From Anoplopoma fimbria (Eukaryota; Chordata; Actinopteri; Perciformes; Anoplopomatidae), in the NCBI RefSeq assembly GCF_027596085.1, contig NC_072460.1, positions 3,605,512-3,669,511 of the forward strand: DNA of 64,000 nucleotides, given 5' to 3'. Under the pieces are notes generated by a model that saw only the letters and a list, made by a program, of their open reading frames with translations, was not told the DNA's origin and ran no database searches. The position numbers and the translations under genes are program-made. Below are positions 49,131 through 60,808 of this stretch, piece by piece (position 1 is the first letter of the stretch; every line of letters begins with the position of its first letter).

Positions 49131-49850
49131 TATAGCATGTCCCAAAAAAATCATAAAAAAGTAACAGTATAGCATGTCAAAACAAATCATAAAAAAGTCA
49201 TTGTGAAGCATGTCGGAAAAAGTCGAAAAAAAGTCATATCATGGTAAAAAAATCTGAAAAAGCCAGAGTATAGCATGACGAGTTAAGTCATAAAAATACA
49301 TAGAATAGCATGTAAAATAAGTCATAGTATAGCATGTCGAATAAATTCATAAAAAAGCCATAGTATAGCATGTTGAAAATAGTCATAAAAAAGCCATGGA
49401 AAGAATCATAGTATAGCATGTCGAAATAAAAAAGTCATATAATAGCATGTCGGAAATAAGTCATAGTATAGCATAAAAAAATAAATCATAAAAAAGCCAT
49501 ATAGCATGGCGGAAGAAGTCATGAGCATAGTCATAGTATAGCATGTGAAGAAAGTCATAGTATATCACATGAAAATAAATCATAAAAAAGCCAGTGAATA
49601 GCATGTTGAATTAAGTCATAAAAGAGTCATGGCAAAGCATGTCAAACAAGTCATATTATAGCATGGTAAAAAAAATCTGAAAAAGTCATACTATAACATG
49701 TTGAAAATAGTCATAAAAAAAGCCATGGAATAGCATGTTAAATAAGTCATAGTATAGCATGTCGAAAAAAAGTCATATAATAGCATGTCGAAAATAAGTC
49801 ATAAAAAAGTCATTGTGAAGCATGTCCGAAAAAGTAAGAAAAAAAAAAAA

Positions 49851-52800
49851 GTAATAGGGTTAGCAAACGTCCTAAAACATCAGCAAACCTCTCATGGATT
49901 TCTTCTTATGTGAGGAAGTCGTCAATGTGTTATAATGAATTTTTGACTTTAGAGTTCCCTTTAAAAAAAAAAGAATTCTTCGTTAAAATAACTTATTAAT
50001 AACCTGTCTAACACAGGTCTTTCTTTGTCCTTTATAGCCTCTAAACACCCGTACCTTATCCATCTGAATCGACGCTCATCAAAATCCAAATGGCAGCTGG
50101 CTGACTGGATTCTTTCAAGCTATGGAGTCCATACCAAAACAGAAATAGTATATCCCAATATCTTTGGGAAAATAGCCCTGAGTTTGACTTAAACTTTGTG
50201 ATGAGAGAAAAAAATGTAAACAAACAAGATTACCACACACACTCAGTACTCCGGTTAGGGGTTTTATTTGTAGAAACTTTAATGTAACCAGACAGTCCAT
50301 AATCACATCAGCAAGTGCGCTTTACTTATCACATTCACAGTTTTGTGGCATAAGTAAACTGGTGCATGACAGATTTTGTGAGATTGTGCTCTGTTTGCTA
50401 TTGCATAATGACTCCCAAGCTGCTTGTCATTTCTATTCTGTATTTTCTAGGGAAGAAAAGGTAAAACATATTTTGCTTGGCATCATGAAGGGTGTGATTG
50501 GGTTTTGGCAAGTCACATCTGCTTGCAAATTATGGCATAAATCACACACTGCTCAAAGGGGAGCATTAAAATGAAAACCCTGTAATCCATTCATAGAAGA
50601 GAAAAATTAAATGTGGCATAAGCATGATGGGACAAATGTAAGGCTTCAATTAAAGAGGAAGTCCCTTTTAAAGACAGCTTTCTAGCACATAAGAGATAAT
50701 CACACAGATATTGCACTTTTCAAAGCATTACTACAGACAAAAAGCAAGAGAACATTTTTTTACAAAAGAAATCTGGACTAAAAAATCTCTTTTTTGAGAT
50801 GAAATTAGACAGTTTCGTGCTAGCTCCATGCCCATGCCAATATTTACTTTTTGTCAATATCCTGACTGGTGTAAATGTATCTTTCCTAAAAACATCCTGT
50901 AAAAACATCCCTGGAAATGGTCCCAATGATTGGCCTATGGTATGGCTGCCTGCATGTTTCTTGAGAACCACTCATACAAATGACTTCACACTCAACACTG
51001 CCCTACCTTTGGTCCTCAGCAACTCCCCTGACCTACCATGAGAGAGCCAGAAGTGTTCACTTTGGGGGGGTCCTGGAAAAAGCCATTATGCTTCTGCAAC
51101 ACCGCCATGGGTCCAAACCGAGTTATCAGTGATGACTGCAGAATGAGTGCTGTTTGCTTGTTTATTCAGAGTTTATTCATTCTGAGTGCTGCATGTACAA
51201 ATTGCACCAAATTGTACGTGCCCTTACTTGGGTCCCCAGCAATACACTCGTCAGGTATGAAGTATAACGGATGAATGGTCCTCAAGATATGCAGACAGAT
51301 AGACAGAGATTCCTTGCTTAATCGTTAGATGTTGACTTCTGTTGTTTGGTGGTAAATTCTTCTTACGCTCAAAGTTTACTAGCTGAATGAAGAAGTGTCA
51401 GGTCCAGATGAATCCCAGCATTAACTGCTTACAATTCACCCAGGCTCAACTGGTAATTAGTTGATTTCTGGAAGAGTTTGTCCTTGATAAGACAGTTCTT
51501 TTTAACTCGAGCAAATATTCATTCAGAATTTGTGTAAGTTGATTTGAATGCTCACCTGAAGACAGTTTGTACACATTCTTAATTAATTGGAAGTAGTTTA
51601 CTTGAACCTCAGTTTCTGTTTTACCTACAACGGGTAAACAATTACATAACCTTCCATGAAACCTCCTAGAAAGTGTGCGGGAATTAACTAACTGAAATAT
51701 AAGTATTATCATTTTTACTTTAAATTATACTTTCAAGTCAACTTTTTCTTTGAAAAGTGACATTTTCAAACCACACAAAATAAGGTTGCATACATTACTC
51801 TGCTAGCTTTCAGAAAAGATTTTAGTTTTGCAAATGCACTTCAATAATGGAGTACTCCAATGATTTACCATTACAACGAAAAAGGATATTGATTATTTTA
51901 ATTCCATGCATTCTTCCTTGTCAAAACTCGGACTACATTACCCACAATGTAACTCATCTGCCAAGAGTCTGGTCAGATTTTCAGCGGCGTGTTGGTGTGT
52001 TTTAGTGACTCATGTAGCCTCAAGCCATTGGCCTTCACCAGAGGACAGGGCTACAGAGGTTTTGTTAGCTCACTTCTTTCTAACTTGTTTTCTTTAGGCC
52101 CAACCTACCCTGGCTCAAGTGCAATTCATCAGACTTTTTGCAGCTACAAAAGGCTTTAGAAAGCTGTTTTCACATATGCAGCAGTACTCCCCAAGACCTG
52201 TAAACAGATTTTAATGTTTAAAACCTGTATGAAGACATTTGTTAAAACTGATATTTTCACAGTACAGGCCATTAATAAACATTTTCCTACACCTACCTCT
52301 TTATTATTCCTAATGTAAATTCTGACACATTTGCTGAACAAGGCTCTGCAGTGGAGATGCCTGAAGGTGGATTAACTGCTACATGTGCCTGCATTGACGC
52401 TAACAAGGGGAGCTCTCACCAGGGGTAGTGCTGGGCTGGACCCAGCCCTTACCACAGCTATGTGGTTGTTTGTTCAGCCTACCTGCCCAGAGCTAAATGC
52501 AGACAGTGCTAGAGGAGGGGTGGCAAAAAGCTTTCACTGGAATTAAGAGTCGACTGCAAATTTTCCCTGGAAATGACTCAGATATTATTTACAGATAGTG
52601 TCAACAAGTGCTGTGACAAGTTTAATAAGACAAGCCCAGGCAATGCTTTTTGAGGACATGCGATGACTTTTTGATATTGTCTAGCATATTTCTATTTGGC
52701 ATGAGTTTTTGTGCAAAAGCCAACAGCATCAGTAACTTTCCAAGTGAAGGAAAAAAAGAGAAACGTTCCCTTCTTTCAAATAGAATTAATTTTTACAAAA

Positions 52801-53616
52801 TCATGAGCCTAAATCCTTACTCACGAACGATAACAATAAATACTTACATAAATAAATGCCATCCGGAGATATTCTATTGTAGGTGCTTTGATTGAATCTG
52901 CTGTGTTCAGTTTCACAGTCAGCACATTCACCTGCATGCCACCTATGCAAGAGGAGAACCTGCTCCTCTGAAGTGTGACTTTAATTTATGGCTCATTAGT
53001 TCTCAGAAGAACAAGTCATGGGAAGATTATTACTGTAGTGGGCATGGCAGAAATGCTGGTAAGGCATATTAAACTAACCCAATGACAACATGTAACAGAC
53101 AGTAAAACTAAGTCAAAGAAAGTTTTGTTCAATTTGACAAAGTCATTTCTAGGTGAGAAGTAATAATCAAGTGAATAAAAAATAAATACTGAGTTCTAAG
53201 TGAACCTAAGGGATCTGTTTGTAAAGACAGGTTATGCGTCAACTGCATTTTCAAACATATTTTTGGAACAGCACGTCTGCATTCTGTTCTGCAAAAATTA
53301 TAAAAAAAAGGCACCATTTTTACACTATAAAGCAAACCGACAATTATGACTTACACCTGGAAGATTACAGCCCAAACTATCTCTCTCTTCTTCTCAGGGG
53401 GATATTTAGTTTCCATTTACAAACCTCCATTCAGTAGAACCAGAACATCAAGTCATTCTCCACAACTGTTTTTGTTGGAGGGTAATGGTGACATTTCATC
53501 CCACTCTGCGCTGGGATGAAATTGTCCATGGCAACCAAAAAGTGCAAAATGGTCAGCACTAACAGGGAACCATCACACATCCACGGCACTGATGTCAATC
53601 CTCTTTTCCCTGCCCC
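49851..53616. other. Region between satellite and chst13, no gene recognised
   Basis: No exon-like frame with splice sites was found. Includes a repeat tail near 51190-51310. It presumably contains the chst13 3'UTR next to 53616, but no clear poly(A) signal on that strand was assigned. Confidence 0.45.
51190..51310 (+). repeat. Teleost retroelement tail ending in AGACAGATAGACAGAGA
   Basis: TTGGGTCCCCAGCAATACAC, then ATGAATGGTCCTCAAGATATG and a short (AGAC)n-like end, a form I know from dispersed teleost repeats. Class uncertain. Confidence 0.45.
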
Positions 53617-54300
53617 TCATCGAGTCCTGAGGTACTCTGGTGTGGAGTAGTTGAAGAGCAGGAAGTCCATTCGATACAGGTTAAACAGTTTCTTCTGGTA
53701 GAAAGGACTGATATGCTTGAAGAAGCGTGCTGCCATGTTACCATCAGTTCTGGTGCTCTTCCCAGATGTTGGGAATTGAAGTTTCCCATCCACTCCAGCC
53801 AACCTGAGCACAGCCTGAGCATCTGGCTCCAGAGTCTCGTACTTCCCCACTACGTCATAGTGGATCTGGCAAGGGTGGCAGAGGGAGTGCACCCGCTCCC
53901 AGTGCTCGTTAAACGGCTCCTCCCGTTGGGTCCGAGGGTCCACAAGGTACTGGACGAACTCGTGAAAAGAAACGTCATTCCCATTCTCTAGCGCTTCGGG
54001 CTCCGGATCGGCCCGGTTCCGGCGGATGATCTTGGTTCCGTAGCGCTTGTGGAAAGCTGTGTTGTAGCTTCGGGTGAACTTGTTTCGGTAGGCGGACACC
54101 AGACGCTCAAAGGGCTCGCGCACAAAGATGAACTTGAGGTAGCTGCGAAGGCGTTGGTTGATCTCCGAGACTGTGAACTCAGAAAGTGTGCGGAGGTTAC
54201 CGGCTACATGAGCCTCATTTGCAGGTATGGCAAGGGGGTTGATGTAGCGGCCATCACTGTTGAGGACCATAAGGACACGCTTCCAGTTGGTGCAGGCTAC
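53617..54300 (-). CDS. chst13: chst13 last coding exon: catalytic domain
   Basis: Acceptor CACTTCCAG ends at 54301; 227 codons plus TGA. Starts [19 protein letters not shown]. The intron before it interrupts the 5'-phosphosulfate binding motif exactly between PK and [18 protein letters not shown] ends the protein and includes a possible N-glycosylation site (NYS). Confidence 0.94.
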   Translation of the reverse strand, partial: VACTNWKRVLMVLNSDGRYINPLAIPANEAHVAGNLRTLSEFTVSEINQRLRSYLKFIFVREPFERLVSAYRNKFTRSYNTAFHKRYGTKIIRRNRADPEPEALENGNDVSFHEFVQYLVDPRTQREEPFNEHWERVHSLCHPCQIHYDVVGKYETLEPDAQAVLRLAGVDGKLQFPTSGKSTRTDGNMAARFFKHISPFYQKKLFNLYRMDFLLFNYSTPEYLRTR

Positions 54301-54928
54301 CTGGAAGTGAGAAATGTGAGGAAGGTTCTCTTTAAGGCCGAAATACACATTCAGAAAAAACTGTGGTGTTTTATACACTGTAAGAAACGTGCATCTTAAC
54401 AGTCAAGTCTATAAAAACATCAACTAAACAAGAAGAACAGATTATTTTATAATCTTATTGTAACCAACCTTGGGTACGTAGCAGTAAATAAGGCTGTGTT
54501 TATCGTCCACGATGAGGTGTTTGAGATTCTCAGGAGAAAGCACTTGCCGCTTCCTTTTGTGGCTCAGACACGCCTGCTCCAACAGCTCCCTGCGACCTTG
54601 GAGGGACCTCTGAGCGGCCAACAGCTCCAGCTGCTTGTAGAGATGTGATCAGGGCAATGCAGGACAAGTGAACGAGGGCCCAAATGGGGGATTGAGGGAG
54701 GAAGCAGTATAAAAAGTAAAATGGTTGCACAACAGGTAGCTGTTTTCCTGTGGCAGGAAACGCAATGATACTCAAAACAGTAACACTGCAAGCTTTTCAT
54801 TGTGTACAACAAAAAAAACATTTGCGTGTGTGTGTGTGTTTGTGTTTTCACCTGGTCTCCATTGTAGAGGGTCTGCAATGGATTCCTCCTGCTTTTCCCT
54901 GGTCTGCTGTCCGTACTCACAGAAGGTT
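53617..54928 (-). CDS. chst13: Chondroitin 4-O-sulfotransferase, last three exons (5' exon missing)
   Basis: Golgi type II membrane enzyme moving sulfate from PAPS to position 4 of GalNAc in chondroitin. Exons on the minus strand: 54928-54852, 54630-54469, 54300-53617 (about 306 residues). They start in the stem ([13 protein letters not shown]) and run to the stop at 53617. The PAPS sites are present: 5'-phosphosulfate motif [10 protein letters not shown] and 3'-phosphate motif [16 protein letters not shown]; also [11 protein letters not shown] and LCHPC. The end, [20 protein letters not shown], is closer to human CHST13 than CHST11 as I recall them, though FPT.GKSTRT is CHST11-like; chst11 is the alternative. 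The signal-anchor exon (about 35-40 residues) was not found up to 64000. All three exons are in frame with no stops, so the gene appears intact. Confidence 0.88.
54469..54630 (-). CDS. chst13: chst13 middle exon: stem to YCYVPK
   Basis: 162 nt, phase 0 at both ends, donor GTTGGT. Reads [20 protein letters not shown], then [20 protein letters not shown] and [14 protein letters not shown]. The acceptor is tandem (AAGCAG|CTG), so a variant with an extra glutamine is possible. Aligns with the human segment ending DD.H.L.YCYVPK. Confidence 0.92.
54852..54928 (-). CDS. chst13: chst13 exon 2: luminal stem
   Basis: Acceptor TCTAATTGTAG, donor GTGAAA, 77 nt starting with two bases of a split codon. 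Reads [20 protein letters not shown] then YNGDQ, matching SPLQ.LY of CHST11/CHST13. Confidence 0.85.
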
Positions 54929-57730
54929 CTACAATTAGAAAGACTAATCAAAAAACCATGCGGTAACAGCTGCTCACTATTTTTACTGATTGCCTACTTG
55001 GCAAAAAAAACACTATATTATAGAGGAATTCTGCTTGTATTATCTTTCCATTGCTCCTGTTCTTTTCTAACTGTATTTAACAGGGTTTATGTGAAAATGT
55101 GAAATTAACTTTGTCACAACTGAGTAAAGTCTTACCACATTTTTGTTCGGATCTTTTCATAAGTCTATATGTAGTATCATGAGTTGTTTTTACAAAGTGT
55201 CATGTGTTTGACCAGAGGTTTAAATTACACTCAAAAGATGTCGATGTGGTTATTGGGAAGGTCAGTCAGAGCCAACTTTCCAACACTCTTCTGGTTCTGC
55301 TTTTGTCATGATGTGATCCTCCCTCCTTTCATTTATAGATTCCATAGGAATCTATATACAGAGTGTTCCTTCCAAAACTCTCTGTAACTCTGACATAACT
55401 TACATTTCTCGTTTTAGGTCTACATTTCTCGTTTTAGGTCTCTCTTTGCTCAATTAATTTAACGGTTACATTTTCTATCCGGAGCAGATTAACTGGAAAA
55501 CACAAGTGATTTGGAGAACACCCACTCCTAATTTCTTTACACTACACAACCAAACAGTGATAAATATGCATCACTAATTAGCTGTAAGTTAGAACAACAC
55601 CTGGCTTCATAACATGCATTTATAATGATGAAGCTGCTGGAGGCTCTGTGCGTTCGAGAAAGATGAGATATGTAGTTAGAGACCTTGTTATCGTCTCTCC
55701 TCCCTCCTCTAGCCTCTATAAACACATCTGCCTTCTTCTTCCATCCCCCGCTCCCATCCCCCTCCTTGTCTGCTCCCACCCAGGCCTGATGGTGGTCAGT
55801 GTTTGGGTCTGCAACTAATGCTACCGAGTGATAAAAGTGATTTATTTTGCACATGTGGCTCAACAATGCATTGGGTTGCTTTACATTTTACACTATGCTA
55901 AAATAAGATCGAGGTGGAGAGGTTTGTGTGCTTAATGTATGTTAGCCATAGGGAATCTACTAAAAAGAAAACATATGGATTGATGGTGAAATACCATACC
56001 ATCATATGGAAAGCATAAAAAAGGAAGTTGAAGAGCTATGCTATGCGAGTATGCAACCCAGAAAGAGACAGAACCTTATTCTCCTGCTCCCACGGTTTCG
56101 ATTCTCTCTGCCTAGTTCACGTTAAGCAAAGAAATCTGAACTTTCACTGTTTTGAAATGCCACCTAAATTTAATAAATCTGTCAGCTTTCATTTTGACAT
56201 CCTATTTCGTTGAAACCAAACTGTTCTAAATCATATCTGCTTCCTGTCATTTTGAGGAAACAGAAAACAAAGAAGCAGAACAGTGTACAGCTGTACTGGT
56301 TAGACTGCTGCACAGATAGTAAATATGATAGAGGAGTTCTACTTCTCTGCCTGAGCTCACACGAACCATCAAAATCCTCATCTTCCTCTGGGTGTGTGTG
56401 TGCCACATCATCTGGTCAAGCAGATATTGACATCTAAGTCTTGCTGGCCCATGTTGAAAGCCTTGCTTGCTATTAGGGGTGGAACGGTACTTGTTAGTGC
56501 CTTGATGGGTATTAGATGTTCCGTTTAGTATGTGACATCCTTTCAGTACGCCCTTTTACTGTCAAAATAGTCTATTAAACGCAGACACAGAAGAGAAACT
56601 CTAGAGTGTGGGTTACCAAAAAAAGTTTTGGCAGCGCACCAGTTATTGTTTTATCACTTGTAGCAGCGCTGTTGCATGCTAGTCGGATTAGCCCGGCAAG
56701 TCAAACACAATGAACAACAATTTGTGTCATCCTCCATGCTGCCATTGTTGGACTGAAGTCGGGTATACCTGTGGATACACTTCAAACATAACATTTACAA
56801 TGGAATCACCTGAATGTGTCAAATAGCAGAATGAAACCAAAATAGACTGTACGGCGAGTCCTTCTCCCTACAACACTACGACAGCTTACTACTGCAGATT
56901 CAGATCGTGCCAAAGCCAACACATTCTCGCCCCAATGTGTCAAATACAGCAGCTTGGTCAACACCCCTGAGCTTCAAACTCATACATTCCCCTTTAGCGT
57001 CGGTTTTAGCCATGTCGAGGACAGCTTGTCAACATAGGCTCGTTAGATGTATAATGTCTTTTCTAAATGAACTTGACAGGAAGTTTAGGTTTGGACAATA
57101 AAACCAATTAGTTCCACTGGCAAACGGGTCAAGTGACAAGTGAGTCCTGTGACTAACAGCACTGACGACTCACATGACCAACGATGGATCATTCGCCCTG
57201 ACCATGTTGCACACGAGTCACGAACAGGAGTCTCCTGGATGGAAGTTGTGTTTGTTTTACCCATCTACCACTCCTCCCGCTGCCCTGTGTGGACACTTTA
57301 TACCACGTCAGTTGCTCTAAGCGTGTAGTAAGGATCGATATGCATTTAAGTTAGTTGCAAGTACAGTGCGTTGTATTCAAGCGTCAAAGAGTGCTTCCAT
57401 ACCAAACGCTATTTCACACTACCTGTGAAATCTTTTTTTGGATTAGTTAGTAAAAATGAACAGACTATGACTGAACAAATAATTCAAACAAATGAAAATC
57501 CGTATTCAAACGGAGCTCTGCCACCGATGCATTCATGCAATAATCCATGGTGAAATCTCGAGGGAAAGACAGGAAAAGGCCCAAGTACAGAGCAGATTTG
57601 TCAACTAAAAAAGTTATCATAGCTGAAAATACTCCATACCGTTATAACTTGTTTAAAAGGTCAGAAATTATTGTTGTTTAAGGCAACACATAATTCACTT
57701 AATCAAACGTTCTATTTGCACATGCATTGG
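54929..57730. other. chst13 intron 1 or upstream DNA
   Basis: No membrane-anchor exon, RNA gene or known transposon recognised. Contains an exact 20-base tandem duplication at 55401-55440. Confidence 0.5.
55401..55440 (+). repeat. Exact 20-bp tandem duplication
   Basis: TACATTTCTCGTTTTAGGTC occurs twice in direct succession without a mismatch, indicating a recent slippage or repair event. Confidence 0.95.
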
Positions 57731-58420
57731 TGTATGACAGGATACTTGAGGACCTCGACTTTGCTGGTGACATTGCACTAACAAAGCCAGCAACAGATGC
57801 AGGACAAGTGTCAGCTTGTGGAAACAACTGCAGCTTGGCTTGGGTTTAAAATAAATGGATCTAAAACCAAAAATAATTGGATCAACAACAAAAGCAGAAA
57901 CCCTATAACCATTGAGAATCAGACACTTGAAGAGGACCATAAATGCACCTACCTAGGAAGTGTTATAGCTGTGGATGGAGGAGCAGAGTAAGACATAGAG
58001 GAAGGAATTGGGAAAGCAAAACAGCATTAAACATTTTGACCGGGATCTGGAAATCCATAATTATTTCACTCAGAACTAATCTCAAAATCTACAACTCCAC
58101 CGTCAATACATCATGCACAGGCTGCAGTCATTCACTAATCACTGTTTAGAACGCTTCCTGGGAATCTACTGACCAAACACAGTCAACAACATCAATCTAT
58201 GTGAACGCACCATACAAGAAACAGTAGAAGAAGAGCTGAAAAGGAGAAAGGAAGGAAGGGAAGGAAGATCCAGATACACTTGTAGAAGGAGCACATAGCA
58301 AGAGTTTAAGAAGAACGGACTGACTTCGTAACGGCAGGAAAAAAATGGCATGGGACAGACAAGGGTGGAAAATACTCATCAATGGCCTACGTCCCACAAG
58401 GAATACAAAGGCCCAAGTTA
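57731..58420 (+). mobile_element. Decayed RTE-like LINE, reverse transcriptase C-terminal part
   Basis: Pieces in successive frames: LEDLDFAGDIAL (active-site block normally FADD; here FAGD), AAWLGFKINGSKTK, PITIENQTLEEDHKCTYLGS, GIWKSIIISLRTNLKIYNS and WDRQGWKILINGLRPT. Their order follows RTE/BovB-type LINE proteins from the FADD motif to the C terminus. Stops and frameshifts are frequent and one active-site aspartate is lost. Confidence 0.8.
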
Positions 58421-58579
58421 GTATTTGTATGTGCCCCTTTAAAGATAGGGTAAAGATAATTTGCTAAAAATGAGCTTACAGCTAAAAAAGATTAACACTG
58501 TATTCCACTACGCCACTGTTTACCATAATAAGCAGTTTTGCCAAGATCAAATGACATTCACATCTGCCTCGGTTGTGCG

Positions 58580-58740
58580 GTGCGTTTAGTGCTACTCTTA
58601 GCATGCTTAACATGCTTAACGAAGATGGTGACCGTGATGAATATTATACCAGCTGCACAACGCGTGTAAACATTGTGATTTTAGCATGCTGAAAGCTCAA
58701 AGCACCACTGTGTCGGAGTACAGCCGCACAGAGCAGTTGA
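58580..58740 (+). repeat. Second copy of the AGCATGCTAA-type teleost repeat
   Basis: GTGCGTTTAGTGCTACTCTT, AGCATGCTTAACATGCTTAA, GAAGATGGTGACCGTGATGA and AAGCACCACTGTGTCGGAG follow the order of the dispersed repeat also seen at 27840. Confidence 0.6.
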
Positions 58741-60747
58741 CATAATTATAGACACAACCTCTCAATGTGTGAGTGTGAACATGGGTGTTAACTTGTAAGC
58801 ATGTTGGGGGAAAGATGGTGTCCTTTTAAAGAAAGATTTCTTTTTTCGGACACGCCATTTGATTTGTAGGTCTGTGCCTCTATAAACTTTACTACTGTGC
58901 AGTAAAATCATTCTACTGATCCCTTTTCTTCCATTTAAAAGGAGCCTATAAAAGGTCTTTGTGTTTACTGGCACCACAAGACACCAGCCAGCCTCGATGT
59001 TCTCTTCCATTAACATTGCAATCTTTTGTTGTGTATGAAAACTTTAACTCAGGAATGCTTTTCCTATCCTGCATACATAAGCACTACTAATTGCACTACA
59101 ACCGTCAATGGAAAGTACATTCAGAGGTTACTTCGCTCTGATCATCATAAACCACGTCTTTTTTTCTTTCTCAGTTGTGTGTTCTATCACATGCAGCAGA
59201 AAAACCCACTTCCTCTCAGACCCAGGAAGTGACACAATGGTGACGGTTGAAGAAGAGAGGAAAAGGCCCCAGTCTTACTGTGCACACATGCAGGCCCATG
59301 TTTGATTTGAGTTTTGTTTGGTTTAACAGTCTGTCAGGGGTGTGAATCTTATTTCCCTGATAGGAGTAGGTTAGGTAGTAGGAGAGCCTAAGGTCCTAGC
59401 TGGGTTAGCTTAGCCTCCATCTCTGCTCTCCTCCTGAGGTGATCGACTTCACTTTCAGTGGTGTTTGGTTAGGTTGGTCTGGTAAGGGTGGTCGCAAGAT
59501 GCCATGTGCGGTGATCGTCTCAATGTCACGTTACCCGATCCCCAATCCCCACGCTTCCTGCTCCCATGAGTGTATCTCTGTACACAAAAAGACAACAAAG
59601 TTGAACAAAGTTCATTGGAGCTAATGGCCTCTTGGTTTACATGCGCTGACCTTTATGTGCTGATGTTTTATTAGAAGACAAACAAGGTTCCATTAAGCCT
59701 GTATACTGTTCTGGATCATTATAAACAAACACTCTCTTTAAAAAATATCAGTTGACAGAAAGTTAGTAAAAAAGTTTGTTTGGAAGTACAATGAAAGGCT
59801 TTCACGGTGTGCGTGGGACCAATACATGAAAACATTTTTGTCGTTAAAATCATTATTTCTTTTTTTTATCAATACAAATCTCTGTCTTTTGCTGTTGGCA
59901 GATGAGCTTCCGTTTTTTTGAAACCTCTTCCCCTCTTTGATCATGATAAAAAGCACACATGTCTCTGGCATCAATAATACTAGATTAACTTAAAGAGGTG
60001 AAATTACACTTCATTGTACTTGAAATTAAGGTTTGTCTTCATGAGGGCCACGTAATGGAAGTTTCTATGAGCTGAAAGAAAACCACAATGTATTTTGCTT
60101 TGATTTGGGAATATAAAAGTCTGGTTCAATGTAAAATGGAAAGTGACAGAAAATAGGATGTCAAAATGAAAACAATGGCAGGAAAAAACAATGGGGTTAT
60201 CGGGAGTTCCAGGGCTGCCAGACTTTCTGTTTGCTCTGAGTGCAGCTTGATTCAAAGGCATCACAACTTCCATTTGCTAAGAGCTGCACATGGTGGTAAT
60301 TAGAGCAACAACATGAGGTGACTTTACGATCAGTGATAACCTTCAAAGTGGGTTAGGCAGTTCCTTTTGATCTAAAAAATGATCTACGTCCACACACGCT
60401 TCAGCATCGTTTTAGAAATGATTTATGTCCATACGCCTGAAAACGAATATCACATGACCAATCAAGTACACTGGGCATGCGGGTGCAGATGTAAAGGGAT
60501 AGTTCATATGTTTTGAAGTGGGGTTTGTGTGAGATATTTTTCCAGTAAATGGATTGCCTACTGTAGATGGCGGCCAGTTTGGAAAAACAGGCAGGAGAAC
60601 CAACACAAGAGCAAAGCAATATATGCTGTGGAGAGGGGCATCAGCAAAATGTATTTTAGCCGACTAAAAAAACATTATCTGTTTAAGTGTACTCTTATGA
60701 ACAAGCGTGATTGTGGGCTAATACATGTGTTCAATGACAAAGATTCA

Positions 60748-60808
<61 letters not shown>

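Larger units (their letters stand above)
34280..49740. repeat. Higher-order block of about 200 bases, ~15 copies
   Basis: A fixed series of variants marked by TATATCACATGAAAATAAAT, then GCCAGTGAATAGCATG, AGTCATGGCAAAGCATG, and ACTATAACATGTTGAAAATA. Copies begin near 34290, 35181, 36226, 36891, 37814, 39472, 39976 (partial), 41374, 41956, 44051, 44806, 45201 (partial), 46341, 47988 (partial) and 49561. Spacing is irregular, about 0.4 to 2.1 kb. Confidence 0.85.
33590..49850. repeat. AT-rich satellite array, about 16 kb
   Basis: Dense head-to-tail copies of short subunits of about 24-25 and 35-36 bases. They are built from the words GTCATAGTATAGCATGTCG, AGTCATAAAAAAGCCATGG, AATAGCATGTAAAATAAG and poly-A spacers of variable length. 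Substitutions (TCG/TTG/TCA; TAGTATAG/TATTATAG/TGGAATAG) recur in fixed orders, showing higher-order structure. Interrupted by five LINE segments, one other retroelement tail and one unique segment, listed separately. No gene. It lies between rnf223 and chst13. Confidence 0.97.

Noticed and set aside
33590..49850. Many 60-74 codon open frames in the satellite, rich in Phe, Tyr, Leu and Met on the minus strand
   Set aside because: They are the translation of the AT-rich repeat words themselves, vary with every unit, and have no start context or independent conservation.
33590..49850. Resemblance of the array to a CRISPR array
   Set aside because: The context is a vertebrate genome; the intervening stretches are degenerate poly-A variants of the repeat rather than unique spacers, and there are no cas genes.
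49855..49863. GGGTTAG at the right edge of the satellite as a telomere-like repeat
   Set aside because: Only a single hexamer-length match; no tandem repetition.
53713..54399. Open frames on the plus strand across the chst13 exon
   Set aside because: Antisense to a well-supported sulfotransferase exon with PAPS-binding motifs.
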